Assembly: GCA_010093485.1 (NCBI GenBank)
Contig: MU001506.1
Coordinates: forward strand, 682,001-746,000
Source of the DNA: Karstenula rhodostoma CBS 690.94
Taxonomy: Eukaryota > Ascomycota > Dothideomycetes > Pleosporales > Didymosphaeriaceae
Length of the DNA: 64,000 bases
Reading direction: 5' to 3'
In this document: positions 34,938 to 46,154 of the stretch, piece after piece
Layout: every line of letters begins with the position of its first letter
Numbering within the stretch: the first letter of the stretch is position 1
The notes under the pieces: model-generated
The model's database searches: none
What the model was told of the DNA's origin: nothing
Seen by the model: only the letters and a program-made list of their open reading frames with translations
Position numbers and translations under genes: made by a program

Positions 34938-35608
34938 GGGGAGCGATTGAATGCGGTGGTAGATAGAGGGGCGGAGGTGAAGAAGAAGACTACGTGTCGC
35001 TCGCCATGGCGCGTTTTGTTGGAATTTGGGTCAGGGTCGAGCTTCCCAGAGCTTCCCAGAGCTTCCGCGCCCGCCGTGACACGCCATGACGTCTATAGCG
35101 CCGCTTACCCGTGCACTGCTGCGAACGACTGCAACAACGAAACGCGTGGGAGCACTTTGCAAGTTAACAAGCAGGTATTCGTATACAAGACCTTTCATCA
35201 GCTTTAGACTGCTCCATGGCTACTTTTCAAAGGCAGCGTGATCTACATCCTGCCTGCACTGTCCCTTGCATGGCGGGATCTACCTTTGTATTACCTTCTA
35301 CTGTTACCTGTGGCGTTGTGGCAAGTGGGGCTTCGAGGAGAGCCGCATCGCTCTTGCCTTTGAACACCAATAACCTTTTTCTCGGCATTGCCTTTGATTT
35401 GCCACATTCGAAGCACATCTGTTCAGGCGTGAGATGACTGCTTCAATCTCTACTTCGGTAGAGTCACATCTCGTGCTGATATTCTCGCCCGACTAAATTA
35501 CCCTGCTACCTTCGCATCACGCCTCAATCGCTCACCCACCCCTGCGGCATCGCGGAAAACGGCGGTGGAACTTTCGGAAAGAAGTCACATGCTTTTGAAA
35601 CTTGGAAC
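34938..35608. other. Divergent promoter region of DGAT2 and STK19-like genes
   Basis: A 671-bp region between two divergent starts. It contains a direct triplication of AGAGCTTCCC near 35039-35068. No open frame with support. Confidence 0.55.
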
Positions 35609-36826
35609 ATGCACACCACGCCGGCGCGCTCGTCGCGCATCACCAAATCACGAAAACCTAGCGTAGCCGCAGCATTGGGTCTCCGCCGTTCTGTCTCGTC
35701 GCCTTCATCAGACAGTCCTCGACGGAAGTCCACGCAATCCGCCAAGTCAGAAGTCTTTGAGGATGACGATAAGCTCCATGACACGGGTGAAATCGCTTCT
35801 CTCGCATCGAATCTCAACTTCCGCGATGTGCCTCAGTACATGGAGTACATCCGCAATAGGATGTTCAGCGACATCCCACAGAGGAATGCTGGAATGAACT
35901 CGACGCGAATTGCCCAAAGTTTACACTATCGGAAAGCGTTGCCACCCATCGTTACACTTGCACATCTCGACGCCTTGTGCACATCCTCAACCAAGACTGA
36001 ACGCGAAATTGCTGAGCTTCTCCATGCCGGCATACTTCGAAGAGTCACCATACCCAATCGCGGTACGGGCATCGCTTCAGTAGGAGATGGTATCGCTTCG
36101 GTGCAAGAATGGGAACGATTGGTCAGGTCGCACACTGGTCTTGCTCCCGACATACAATGTAAGTATATCACACGAACACCATGTTCGATCACTGACATCG
36201 AACCAGCAAAGTATCTAACGGCCATGCATGCCAACCCGACTTCTACGACGATAGCCAGCACTGCCTTCACACCAGGAGAGATCTCTAGCTTATCCGCCGC
36301 GGGTTTCCTGACCACTGCTGCAGCCCCAGAGAGTAGATCTGCTTTCTTTGCAATGCCAGGCACCGGAAGTCTCCTAGCCCTCTCAACAGCTGGGTCACGC
36401 CATGCATCGGGCTCATTGGGTGCGGTTGGCGGGGCTTCAGCAACGCAGCACATGCACGGGGGGACCGGTCAACGCATGGTATCTAACGCATGTTACAACT
36501 TCTCGCTCCCGAATACCGGAGCGCACACAAAACTGATCATCGACGCTCGTACACATCTCCTCAACCTTCTGAAAAAATCGAAATATAGAGAAGCACCGTT
36601 GGATTTGTTGAGGGAACGATGGGACGGTGGTATCTTGGGCAAGGAAGACATCGCAGATAAGAAGAAAGCGCGAGGAGAGTTCGCCGGAATTCTACCAGGG
36701 CGGACGAAGAAGTGGAAACAATTCCATGGCTTGCGCTTTGAATGGATCCTAGAGGAGTGTGTCGGAGCTGGTCTTGTAGAGCTTTTCGAGACGGGCAGTG
36801 TAGGCAGAGCAGCAAGGATTGTTTGA
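35609..36826 (+). CDS. STK19-family winged-helix protein
   Basis: Exons 35609-36158 and 36207-36826; 389 residues when spliced. The 48-nt intron (GTAAGT, CTGAC, CAG) is in frame and stop-free, so the unspliced frame (405 residues) is also open. The body fits the STK19 family: RNRMFSDIPQRNAGMNSTRIAQSLHYRKALPPIVTLAHL, then EREIAELLHAGILRRV and the C-terminal KWKQFHGLRFEWILEECVGAGLVELFETGSVG. STK19 was first called a kinase, but the fold is three winged helices that bind DNA, and the human protein acts in transcription-coupled repair. The N-terminal ~60 residues are Ser/Arg-rich and probably disordered. Confidence 0.88.
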   Translation: MHTTPARSSRITKSRKPSVAAALGLRRSVSSPSSDSPRRKSTQSAKSEVFEDDDKLHDTGEIASLASNLNFRDVPQYMEYIRNRMFSDIPQRNAGMNSTRIAQSLHYRKALPPIVTLAHLDALCTSSTKTEREIAELLHAGILRRVTIPNRGTGIASVGDGIASVQEWERLVRSHTGLAPDIQCKYITRTPCSITDIEPAKYLTAMHANPTSTTIASTAFTPGEISSLSAAGFLTTAAAPESRSAFFAMPGTGSLLALSTAGSRHASGSLGAVGGASATQHMHGGTGQRMVSNACYNFSLPNTGAHTKLIIDARTHLLNLLKKSKYREAPLDLLRERWDGGILGKEDIADKKKARGEFAGILPGRTKKWKQFHGLRFEWILEECVGAGLVELFETGSVGRAARIV

Positions 36827-37205
36827 TCCAATTCTCTTCCATCAGCTCGGGATGTTCATGCCCATCTTGAAGAACGGGCCTATTCCGGTGTGGTTCCTGC
36901 ACACGAATTTGCCAAAAGGGCGATGCATACTCATTGCATAGCGAACACCAACAGACGGGCTAACAAAAGGCGTTCCGCCTTGCTTATTCGAGCACACCGA
37001 CCATGAGGCAGTCGGCAACCCCCGAGGACGAGGGGTGCGCTAGCCCTGGATGGCGGGGATCTCCGCCCTTCGCTTGCCTGTTCCTCCCCGCTTGGCGCGG
37101 AGTTAGTCAGACGTCAAACAGATTCTCCACATACATAACTGTTGTTGCCTGCGTTGCGCTCAAGACAGGATATCATTGAAATTTTCTCAATAGTTGCGAA
37201 ACGCG
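36827..37205. other. Short intergenic region
   Basis: STK19-like 3' flank and DHA2 transporter promoter. A GC-rich segment at 37005-37105 could fold but shows no tRNA or known RNA pattern. Confidence 0.55.
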
Positions 37206-39187
37206 ATGCGAAACGAGACTGAATTGGACATTATCGAACCCTCGAGCCGGGGCACATTGGCCCCACTCTATCGAGAACCCGATGCCGAGTCTACGGGATC
37301 GAAGCTGGAGAGGAATATTACTGCTGTGTCAAGCGATGGCAAGAAGAGAGGGAAATGGCAGGTGGCTGCCATTCTAATCGCGCTTTTTGTACGTTTTCGC
37401 GATCCACATCCTCAACTTTGTGCACCCCCAACGACCAATCCATCAAAGTCTCCATTCTACACGTGATCTCTTCGTTCGTCAGGTGGACTAATGTATCCAG
37501 CTATCACTTTTCGTCGCTGCCTTGGACGCGACCATCGTCGCAACAGCGGCTCCGACCATTGCTGCTGATCTTCAGTCTTCTGCTGGCTACACATGGATCG
37601 GCGCGGCCTTTCTTCTTGCCAACGCCTCCTCAGGCCCTATTTGGGCTAAGCTGTCAGATATCTGGGGACGCAAACCAATTGTCCTAGCGGCCTTAGCAAT
37701 TTTCTTTGCCGCTTCCGTGGTCTGTGCTACGGCGAAAACCATGATGGCGTTGATCGTTGGGAGAGCATTCCAGGGTGTGGCTGGTGGAGGCTTGATCTTG
37801 CTGGTGCATGTCTGTATCAGCGATTTGTTCAGCCTGAGGTATGTTCAGTTCTATGCTCCGCTTACATTCTCAAGTATTCTTAAGGCTGCGTCACCCTGAT
37901 CCATGGCATTTATACTGACAGATGATGATAGGGTGCGTGGACTTATCATGGGATTCACTGAAGGGATTTGGGCGATTGCTGGTGGCGTTGGGCCAATCTT
38001 GGGAGGTGTCTTTGCTTCTCTTGTTTCCTGGCGATGGTGCTGTAAGTCCTCCCTCGAACTCCTGTAAAAGCTCCAACTAACGAGTCATTGTAGTCTACAT
38101 CAACCTGCCCATCTGCGGTATTGCTGCCATCCTCATTGTCCTCTTTCTCGACATCCGCCACGAACACACTTCTTTCTTCGACGGCATTCGCGCAATCGAC
38201 TGGACCGGCATGATCACCTTCCTTGCCTTTACTCTGATGGTCCTCTTGGGGCTCAACTTCGGCGGTGCCATCTTCCCTTGGGACTCCGCCAAAGTCATCG
38301 CACTCCTCGTCGTCGGCAGCCTTATGATCTTCGCCTTCATATACAGCGAGACTAAGATTGCAAGGTACCCTTTGATACCCATGGAGCTCTTCAAAAACCG
38401 CTCCTGCATCGCCGCTCTCGGCGTTGTCACCTTCCACGGCTTCGTCTTCATTTCCGCCGAGTACTACCTGCCTCTATATTTGCAAAGCGTTCTGGAGCTC
38501 AACCCCCTAAAATCCGGTCTGCTCCTGCTGCCGTTCATCGTCCCCGGTGCCATCGCCGGCGTCATTTGCGGCGTGATCATCCACCGTACTGGGCACTTCC
38601 GCCCCATCATCTGGGTCGGCAGCGTCCTTCTCTGTCTCGGCTTCGGCCTGCTTATATCTCTCGATGCTAATACCACCTTCGGGACCTTAGTCGGCTTCCT
38701 CATCATTGGGGGCGTCGGCTCCGGCCTCCTCTTCGAAGCACCCCTCATTGCAGTCCAGTCGCAAGTCGAGCAGAAGGACGTCGCAACCGCAACATCCACC
38801 CTCTCCTTCATCCGCAACATGTCGCTCACTGTCTCCGTCGTCATCGGCGGCACCATCTTCCAAAACAGCATGGACACGCGCGCGGGGTTCTTGAAGGCGG
38901 CGGGGCTCCCGCAGGATGCGCTGGATAAGCTGGCGGGTGAGAGCGCGATGGCGAATGTGCACCTGCCGAGCACGTTTCATAACGAGGCGTGGGAGCGCGC
39001 GGCGAAGGAGGCGTTTGCGTACGCGACGAGGAACATGTGGATTACCTATGCGGCGTTCGCGGGCTTGGGCGTTGTCGCGAGTTTGTTTGTTGGGAGTGCG
39101 CATCTTAGCACTGAACACGAGGAGACTGTTACGGGGCTGAAGAGGGAGAAGGAGCCTGCATCTTCAGCTTTACCTGAGCATGCGTAG
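37206..39187 (+). CDS. MFS multidrug transporter, DHA2 (14-helix) type
   Basis: Exons 37206-37388, 37501-37838, 37932-38041, 38094-39187; 574 residues. The start is the first ATG in frame. After a ~55-residue cytosolic N-terminus come helix 1 with LSLFVAALDATIVATAAPTI, motif A-like AKLSDIWGRKP, the drug:H+ antiporter motif C region (GGVGPILGG) and WRWCFYINLP, hallmark of DHA2 proteins. All three introns (112, 93, 52 nt) restore these motifs exactly. The expected role is proton-driven export of toxic compounds or metabolites across the plasma membrane. No biosynthetic genes for an obvious metabolite adjoin it. Confidence 0.92.
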
Positions 39188-39381
39188 GTGTCCTATACCC
39201 TAAACCCTTTCTTTACTTTTCCACATTTCGTCATGTATATAAGGTCAAATGGATTTCAACATTCCATAGCCTGGACTTTCTTCGCCAGCGCTCCACCATT
39301 ACTCCCCCTTCCCTCCAATCAAGTATCGTACAAAGCGTCCCAGCCCCTGCTCAAGACAGTGCTTCCCATCGCGATCTCAGC

Positions 39382-40215
39382 CTAGTAGAAAGCACCCACC
39401 GCCGCAACAGCCCCGATCAAGGCGACAACATTGCGCACCTGCAGGGTCTCCGCACCGCCCGGGAACTGCCCCGGAGGAGCTGAAGTGGTCTACCTAACAT
39501 CAGTACGAGATCTTGCTATTCACTGTTTCAACTCACAGGGGTGGTTTCATTGCTCGTTCCATTACCCGTGGCATAAGGGGCGCCAGAAACTGTTGTGGGT
39601 ACAGGAACAGCAGTAGTTGTCTCCAATGCCGAAGAAACCGCAGAGCTGACCGCAGACGCAACAGCCGAGCTCAAGCTCGCCAGGGAAGATTCGCCAGCCG
39701 CGGTACTCTCTGCCGCTGAAGAAGACGGCTCCGTGACCGCCTCCGCGGTCGACGTCGGCGCAGATGACGAGACAGCGGAACTAGCATCGCTACTGCCGCC
39801 GGGATGCTTCGCATCTCCTACGTCCTCCTGCTTGCCGCTTTTCGGCTCCGTGTCAAGTCCGCTGCACTCTCCCGCGGCAGTGGCCAATGAACGGCCATAG
39901 TACTTCCAGATATCGACATTGTCTGGGCCAGCGCACTGGAGACAGTTCTTGTAGTCGTACAGGAAGACTTCATCTGTGCAGTAGTCGCCGCCAGCTTTGG
40001 CAACGGTTATCGCGGTTCCTGGGTGGATGGATCAGTGCTGCGTGGGAGGAATGATAAGGGAGTGGGGGGGTCGTACCGCAGTTGTCGTGGCAAGCGTATG
40101 CTGGGGAGCCGGGGGCCTGGCGCTTGAGGAGGGTAGCGAATAGGGGGTCTGGGGCGGTGAGGGCGGCGGTGGTGAAGGCGAGGCAGGACGTGAGGATGAG
40201 GTGGGAGGTGAACAT
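39382..40215 (-). CDS. Ser/Thr-rich GPI-anchored-type cell-surface protein
   Basis: Minus-strand exons 40077-40215, 39537-40018, 39382-39489; 242 residues. A signal peptide (MFTSHLILTSCLAFTTAALT) precedes a small six-Cys region (YACHDNC ... DYCTDEVFLYDYKNCLQC ... GECSG), then ~100 residues of Ser/Ala/Thr-rich stalk and a C-terminal hydrophobic tail (NVVALIGAVAAVGAFY) after APPGQFPGGAET, the layout of a GPI-anchored wall protein. The last intron uses the second of two adjacent acceptors (GTTAGGTAG); only that choice gives the hydrophobic tail. Function unknown; related secreted proteins are common in ascomycetes. Confidence 0.75.
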
Positions 40216-40981
40216 TGTGCGAGGAAGCGAATGTATTGTATCAGAGGAAGAGTGAGTGTGACGGAAGGGCTGGAGCAGACTAGAGATGTAGCTCGTGAAG
40301 ATGCAGGTACACAGAACCTATCTCGCGCGCCGGTCTTTCCATCTTATATGGCCAACTAACAGCAAACAGCTCCACACAAACTACCCGCACTCCAAAGCGG
40401 CACGCTAGCTCGTGTTGTACAACCGCCTGTACATCCACGGCTCGGACGCTACCCTGCATCGCTACAAAACATGGGCTGACAGCGGCCACACTCCGTCCGG
40501 CCGAAGATCGGAGATGGAAAACTTTTATCTGATGGATTGATTAGATGCATCCTTTGGATGAATGTGTGGGTCAGGTGGCAGCGTTCCACCTCCCCCATTG
40601 GCCTTCCAAGCATCGCAGCGCCTTGGCTACATGCGCTAGTGCCATCAGATAACTCAAAGTGCCGCCGCGACATCCAGGCTCGTGTTCGACTCGCACCACA
40701 CCTTCCCATTGGATATACACTTCGAGCCGGATGCGCCAGCACTGAGGGGAAAGTCCAATCGCCTCGCAGCAGGCGTGAAGATTCTGTACGACGCGCTGGA
40801 GGATCAATAATGAGGGCTTGGCTGTAAAGCAGGCGTACCGAGGATTGGGACCGTGGTTACACCCCCGTCGTTGGCAAGATGCGCACGCATATTATTTGCA
40901 TGTGAGCAGATGCGGAGGTAGAAGAATCCCACCCTGGACGTTCAAACACCGCTAGAAGAACCACCCCTCTTCAGTGATACA
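40216..40981. other. Divergent promoter region of two secreted-protein genes
   Basis: A 766-bp region between the GPI-type protein (minus) and the BIM1-like protein (plus). No supported gene. Confidence 0.55.
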
Positions 40982-41995
40982 ATGTTCTCCATTCTACTAC
41001 CAGCCCTTGCCGCCTCGTTTGCTTGCGTAGACGCTCAACATGGCGCTGGCGCAGAAGGCACAGAAATGGGTCCCGTCGCCTTCCTCTGGCCGCCGGACCG
41101 CAACTGGAACGCCCAAGCAGACAACATTGCGCCGTGTGGTAGTCGCGATGGTCCTTCGAACCGGACCGAGTTCCCGCTCACGCAGGGCGCGGTGGCCTTG
41201 ACGATTGCGGACGAGGCTTGGAATGTAGCGATACGTCTTGCGACGGGGAATGGTAGGCTTTCGGGCATGCTCCTTACGTGGAACCCAACTGACTCGAACT
41301 AGATCCACGGACGCAGGAAGACTTCATAGACGACCAGGTTGTGTCCAACGTCTCTGAAGTCGATCCCGGCCACCAATGCTACAAGCTCCAGCACCTGGAC
41401 GGTATCACGGCGGGCACGAATGCGACGATTCAGATGGAGTATTGGGGGGAGTTCGAGGGCGAGAATGCGGGGAATAACCAGTCGTTCTTCGCTTGCGCGG
41501 ACATCGTACGTAGCCCCCGACCCTTCACCGATCGCACTCCTGCAATTCTTCTCTTGGAAACGCGTTGAACTTCCCTATTTCCTATTTGAAGTGGTGTTAT
41601 AAAGATAGGGTGCACCACATCCACCCACTAACACCCCCCAGACCTTCGTACCCGCAGCCGACTTCAACGCCACCGCCCCCTGCTTCAACGTAACCTCCTC
41701 CGATTTCGATGCCCCCTCTTCAAGTTCGTCCCCTACCTCCTCACCGTCCTCTTCCCCAGATTCCACCTCCAATCCCTCTTCTTCTGGGTCCCAATCGAGC
41801 GGCGGTGGCCTCTCCACAGGCGCAAAAGCCGGCATAGCAGTTGGCTCGATAATCGGCGGGTTGGCTCTGATCGGCCTGGTGGCGTTGCTGATGTTGCGGC
41901 GGGGTAAAGCGCAGGGGCTTAAGGGGAAGGAGGAATATGAGTTGAGGGCGAAGGGTTTGGGGGATGGGGGGCCTGAGCGGGAAGGGAGGGCGTGA
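40982..41995 (+). CDS. BIM1-like (X325) cell-surface protein with C-terminal membrane helix
   Basis: Exons 40982-41252, 41303-41505, 41642-41995; 275 residues. A signal peptide (to about residue 18, CVDA) is followed by the BIM1/X325 domain: APCGS, FPLTQGAVAL, NDPRTQEDF, GHQCYKL, AGTNATIQMEYWGEF, FACADITFVPAADFNATAPCFNVT. This fold is related to LPMOs and binds copper; Cryptococcus Bim1 takes part in copper uptake. A ~40-residue Ser-rich linker leads to a membrane helix (AGIAVGSIIGGLALIGLVALLML), then RRGK and a ~30-residue cytosolic tail, so it is a type I membrane protein, not GPI-anchored. The mature N-terminus reads QHGAGAEG, so the family's first-residue His is displaced by one unless cleavage follows the Gln. 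Confidence 0.82.
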
Positions 41996-42615
41996 GGGGA
42001 GTACTCGGGAGGCAGATCGGATGATGGTTTGGAGTAGAGATGCAGGAGGTGAGCATGAGTCAGGGGGAAGGCTTGGAGGATGATTTTATGATTAGGATTG
42101 AAACGGATTGTATCTTGAAACGTCTCTATAGATTCTTGTTGAGGTTTGTGATTCTTGAGATGGACTACAGAACCTAGGAAGTGCCGGTCTCTGCTGGACT
42201 TGTCGCTTCACCTGGCGAAAGACGTTTTCAGTTTGCTGCACCTAATTATGGGATGGCTGCAGCACGCTTACTACGTACGTAGCGAGACCTTTCTTCTGGC
42301 TTGTTCGTACGTGACCCAGCAGTGCTGTGGAAAATGGAGTGGTTCGACGGGGTTGCGGATACGAGTCATATCCGGAGGGCTTCTATCCCAACTTGCGTTA
42401 GATCAAGGATGGTGAGCATCTCATTTTCTAGATATCAATACGCGAGGCTTTGACGACGGGCGTGTTCATGAGAAGTCCGACATCTGCGCCCCGATCCCGG
42501 CAGTCGGCGCCGATGCGAGGTCCATGGAAAGTCCGCTGTCCGTGCTTCCAAGTATATACTACTATAAGTACATTTAAGCGTCGGACATCACTTCAACACT
42601 CACTATAACCAGAAA
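41996..42615. other. Intergenic, oxidoreductase promoter
   Basis: No gene seen. TATATA at 42553-42558 and TATAAGTA at 42563-42570 lie 50-60 bp before the next ATG and may be its TATA region. Confidence 0.5.
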
Positions 42616-43995
42616 ATGGTTTCTGACTACATCCTACTCGCGCTCCATATATTTCGAGTCCTTCCGGAATTCGCCGCGACTATCATTCGCCAACGCATCT
42701 CAAACTTCTTCCATGGACGCAGTTACAAAGCTCTCCCAGACGACCATGTTAAGAACGTGGTAGTAATCGGAGGTTCTTTCGGCGGCTACCAAGCCGTGAA
42801 GAGGCTAACTGAGACGCTGCCGACGGGGTACCGCGTGGTGCTGGTGGAGAAGAATTCGCATCTTAACTACGTCTTTGCTTTCCCGCGGTTCAGCGTAGTT
42901 ACCGGGAACGAACAGGATGCCTTTATCCCATACAGTGGTCTCTCGAAGGGCGCACTGGAAGGTATATTCCACCACGTGCAAGACACGGCTATGGACGTCA
43001 CGGAGCGCTTCGTGGAACTCAAGAACGGGGAGAAATTCGAGTATGAGTATTTGGTCATTGCAACTGGGACGTCTTCCAGGCTTCCTAGTAAGGTTGCTTC
43101 GACGGAGAGCAGGGATGCACAACAAGAGCTTCGGGGAATGCAGGAAAAAATACAGCACGCGGAGAGGATTGCAATTGTGGGCGGAGGCGCAGTGGGCGTG
43201 GAACTTGCGAGCGACATCAAAGATTTCTACCCTGATAAGGACGTCACGCTGGTCCACTCGCGCGCGCAGCTGCTGAACAGTTTTGGTTCGCGCCTTCACA
43301 ATCACATTGTGAAAACGCTGACGGACATGGGTGTTACGCTACAACTGAATGTACGGCCGAAGTTCTCATCGCAAACCAACGTGCTGAAGTTTGCGAATGG
43401 AGAGGAGAAGGAGTACGATCTCGTCGTAAGACCTCTTCGATCGAACACTATAGAGGACGGGATATTGACGAGCATGTAGATCCCCTGCACTGGCCAGCAA
43501 CCAAACTCAGGCATTATTTCTGGGATATCTCCAACGTCCATCTCGAAGGAGACATCGCTCATCCAAGTGAAACCCACACTGCAGCTTCTGGACGATAGAT
43601 TCCCTCACATCTTCGCATTTGGCGACGTCGCAGCAACAGGAGGACCAAAGATGGGCCGTGCAGCGCTCTTCCAGGCCGAGATTGTCATAGAGAACATCCG
43701 AAAATTGATCAAAAGATCGAAATCTCTGAGCACATACAAGCCGAATATTGCACTCGAGGGCGCGATCAAGCTGACGCTGGGGAAGGTGAGTTTAAGACGT
43801 GTGATGGCGTGACTTGCTAGGCTGACGAAGTGGGAACAGACTCAAGTGGCGTTATACTTGCAGGAGAAAAACGGTCGGGAAATACTCATACCGTTGAATA
43901 TAGGACATGCAGACGGAGATGTCAAGAGAAATTGGGCTTTGTTTGGAGCGGATGTGAAAGAGCTTGAGAAACAGGAGACATCGCAGGATCATTAG
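42616..43995 (+). CDS. AIF/FSP1-like FAD-dependent NAD(P)H oxidoreductase
   Basis: Exons 42616-43425, 43480-43785, 43840-43995; 423 residues. The N-terminal hydrophobic stretch (about 1-25) could be a membrane or mitochondrial anchor. The FAD-binding motif is VVVIGGSFGGYQAVK (about 48-62), the NAD(P)H motif is IAIVGGGAVGVELA (about 190-203), and the second FAD segment is HIFAFGDVAATGGPKMG. This is the AIF-M2/AMID/FSP1 branch: NAD(P)H:quinone-type reductases at membranes, linked in animals to cell death and to ferroptosis protection. Introns of 54 and 54 nt restore LVIPCTGQQPNSG and LGKTQVALYLQ. The family is sure; role and location are inference. Confidence 0.88.
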
Positions 43996-44140
43996 AAACA
44001 CAATTCAATGTATAATTTGTAACATTATGAGGTAGGAGGTCCTGGTTAGACGCTCTGGAAACGATGGATTCGAACCCGATAGAATTTTCCACTTACACAA
44101 CATTCGAAAACCAACATAATGGTCAGGTACGCTGATACGT

Positions 44141-44890
44141 TCAAAAGGGTGCCTCTGGCTCCTGGTGAGACTGAAGCCAAGCTCGACAGCCTGTGCAATT
44201 GTACTTGCGCACGCCTTTGCGTCGGAGAAAGTCTTGCAGGCATGCCTCCTTGTATTGATGGCCGCAGCTCTCGATATTCCTCATGTCGGTGGCGTTGTGG
44301 CTTTCGAGACAGATGTTGCACTGCATGTACAACGCAGCAATATGCTCATGCTGATGTCCTGGCTCGGTTTGCTGCTCTGGCTCCTGCTCCAGCGTGGGTT
44401 CCTCCTTGGATGCAGGTACTTGGTCTTGCTCCTGCTCGGCGTCGAGCTCGCCTGCATGAGGCTCATGTTTCGAAGGTGTAGCTTGCATGTTTGGTGGGTT
44501 TTGCTCTGGCTCTGGCTCTGGCTCTAGAACTGCAGACTTCACTTCGTTGCCATCTTCGCGCGGAGGCTCTGCCAAAGCAACACTAGTTAGCCACTCGGTC
44601 ATCCTGGATCTCCAGTCAACCACTTCAGGTATCTCACTCGCAGGCTCATGTTTGTCACAGTACTTCCTCCCCTGGTCGATCATGGTGTGCAGCTCAGGGC
44701 ACTGCATGCCGCTGCCCTGAAAGTCGAAGAAAGCCTGACAGCGATCTTTTGCATATTTGTCGTGGTAGGAACAGTAGTAGACGTCGCCAAACTTTTGATA
44801 CATGCTACCTGCACGAGGGCATTCGTATCGGGGATTTTGAGGCATTTTGAAGAAACAGTGGTGGCGCCGGGGGCCTGCCGGTGGATTCAT
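44141..44890 (-). CDS. Degenerate RING-finger protein
   Basis: A single-exon frame of 249 residues. The C-terminal CNICLESHNATDMRNIESC, then GHQYKEAC and CTGC, has RING spacing (CxxC...CxH...C...CxxC), but the position of the fifth zinc ligand is Lys (CGHQYKEAC, where CGHxxCxxC is expected). The N-terminal ~85 residues hold further Cys/His residues (YYCSYHDKYAKDRCQAFF, KYCDKH), perhaps another zinc-binding module. The middle is Glu/Pro/Gln-rich and probably disordered. An E3 ligase role is possible but the missing ligand makes it doubtful. I recognise no closer family. Confidence 0.65.
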   Translation of the reverse strand: MNPPAGPRRHHCFFKMPQNPRYECPRAGSMYQKFGDVYYCSYHDKYAKDRCQAFFDFQGSGMQCPELHTMIDQGRKYCDKHEPASEIPEVVDWRSRMTEWLTSVALAEPPREDGNEVKSAVLEPEPEPEQNPPNMQATPSKHEPHAGELDAEQEQDQVPASKEEPTLEQEPEQQTEPGHQHEHIAALYMQCNICLESHNATDMRNIESCGHQYKEACLQDFLRRKGVRKYNCTGCRAWLQSHQEPEAPF

Positions 44891-45108
44891 AACGATGGTT
44901 CAGTCTGTAACTGTCAAGGTGTGTAATTTGAGGCTTGCTCTGAGAGATTCGAGTTGTGTCAGTGATCTAGGGGTAGACATGCATATAAGCAGCGTTACAA
45001 ACATTGTGCACGTGGTCACAAAGTGAACAAAACATTCCTCGAACTTTCTTTGTCCTATCTCGCATTGAATAGTGCTTTATGTAAAAAAGAAAAAAAAAAC
45101 TCGAACAC

Positions 45109-46154
45109 TCACTTCAACAAAGTCAACACTCCCGGGCGGTACGGCCACAAACCGTAATCACCACCTGAGCTTGGTGAGCGTCCCTGGTACAACAGCTGCA
45201 GGTTGCAGGGATCGACCGGGAAGGTTTGGTCGTTGACGCTTCGGACAAGCTCTCCATGGCTGATATCGTTGGTCCAGGTAGCACCGCTGTTCGCCTTGCC
45301 GGCAAATGGGTTGCTCTCGGTAGCAGCGTTTGGTGTCCAGGATCCGCCGAGCGATGTTGCGGTGAACGACCTGAAGTAACGGCCGTTGGAGCCAATAGCC
45401 TCCACAATCATGAGGTACTTGTTGAGTCCTGTAAGAGTATAGACCTGCACTGCTTCAAAGAGGTTGTTGGTCGTGTCGCTCATGACGATTGTTGACGAAG
45501 AGCCGAAGCTACCAGGAAAGTTTCCAACAGGCATGCTAGAGCGGTAGATCTTGCCATTGTCTCCAGCGAAGAACAGATACATCGTCGTGCTATCGGCAAT
45601 GAGCGTTTGGTCGATGGGACCGATACTACTGCCTGAAATCGTTCCTGTGAAGAGCGGCTGCGCTGCGGACCATGCGTTCGGGTTCGTCGGGTCGGAGGCC
45701 GTCTTGTACGAGAATGCAGTAGATCCCCACTGGTATGCCAGTATCCAGACGCTCTTAGGTGCGTGGTAGAAGAGCGTAGGGGCGACGGCGGCAGCATTCT
45801 GCTTAGTCTGAGAGGCAGAACCTAGATCATTCCAGTTTGAGATCAATCCGAAAGCCATGGAGCCCCAACTGGAGCCACTGTCGTGGGTAGTTGCGTATAC
45901 AAGGTGCTTGCCATTGTAGGGAGCGGTAGTGAAGTCTTTCAGTGCCACCCACCTGCGAAAGGTCAACGTCTGGTATAAAAAAAAGATGGTATGTATCCTT
46001 TCACGCACTCGTTCTTTGGCTGAGCAAGTGCTCCAGTGGAAGTCCATTTGTACTTCGTGGGGAGGTCGCACGCACGCGAAGTAAGTGGCGAGCCAGGTGA
46101 AGTACTCGCAAGCGCCAGTGAGAGAAGACCGAACGACAGATTGAAGTTGACCAT
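45109..46154 (-). CDS. GH62 alpha-L-arabinofuranosidase, secreted
   Basis: Minus-strand exons 46009-46154 and 45109-45952 (56-nt GTGCGT...CAG intron); 329 residues. A signal peptide ([17 protein letters not shown]) leads into [13 protein letters not shown] and, after the join, [28 protein letters not shown], the GH62 start. Candidate catalytic residues by family position: Asp55 (LKDF, base), Asp163 (GPIDQT) and Glu215 (LFEAVQ, acid). The end, [14 protein letters not shown], is family-typical. GH62 enzymes remove arabinose side chains from arabinoxylan outside the cell. No carbohydrate-binding module is attached. It lies 383 bp downstream of GH20, same strand. Confidence 0.95.

Noticed and set aside
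44066..44077. tRNA T-arm-like GGATTCGAACCC
   Set aside because: On the minus strand this would be the T-loop of a tRNA, but no acceptor stem, D-arm or anticodon arm can be formed around it.
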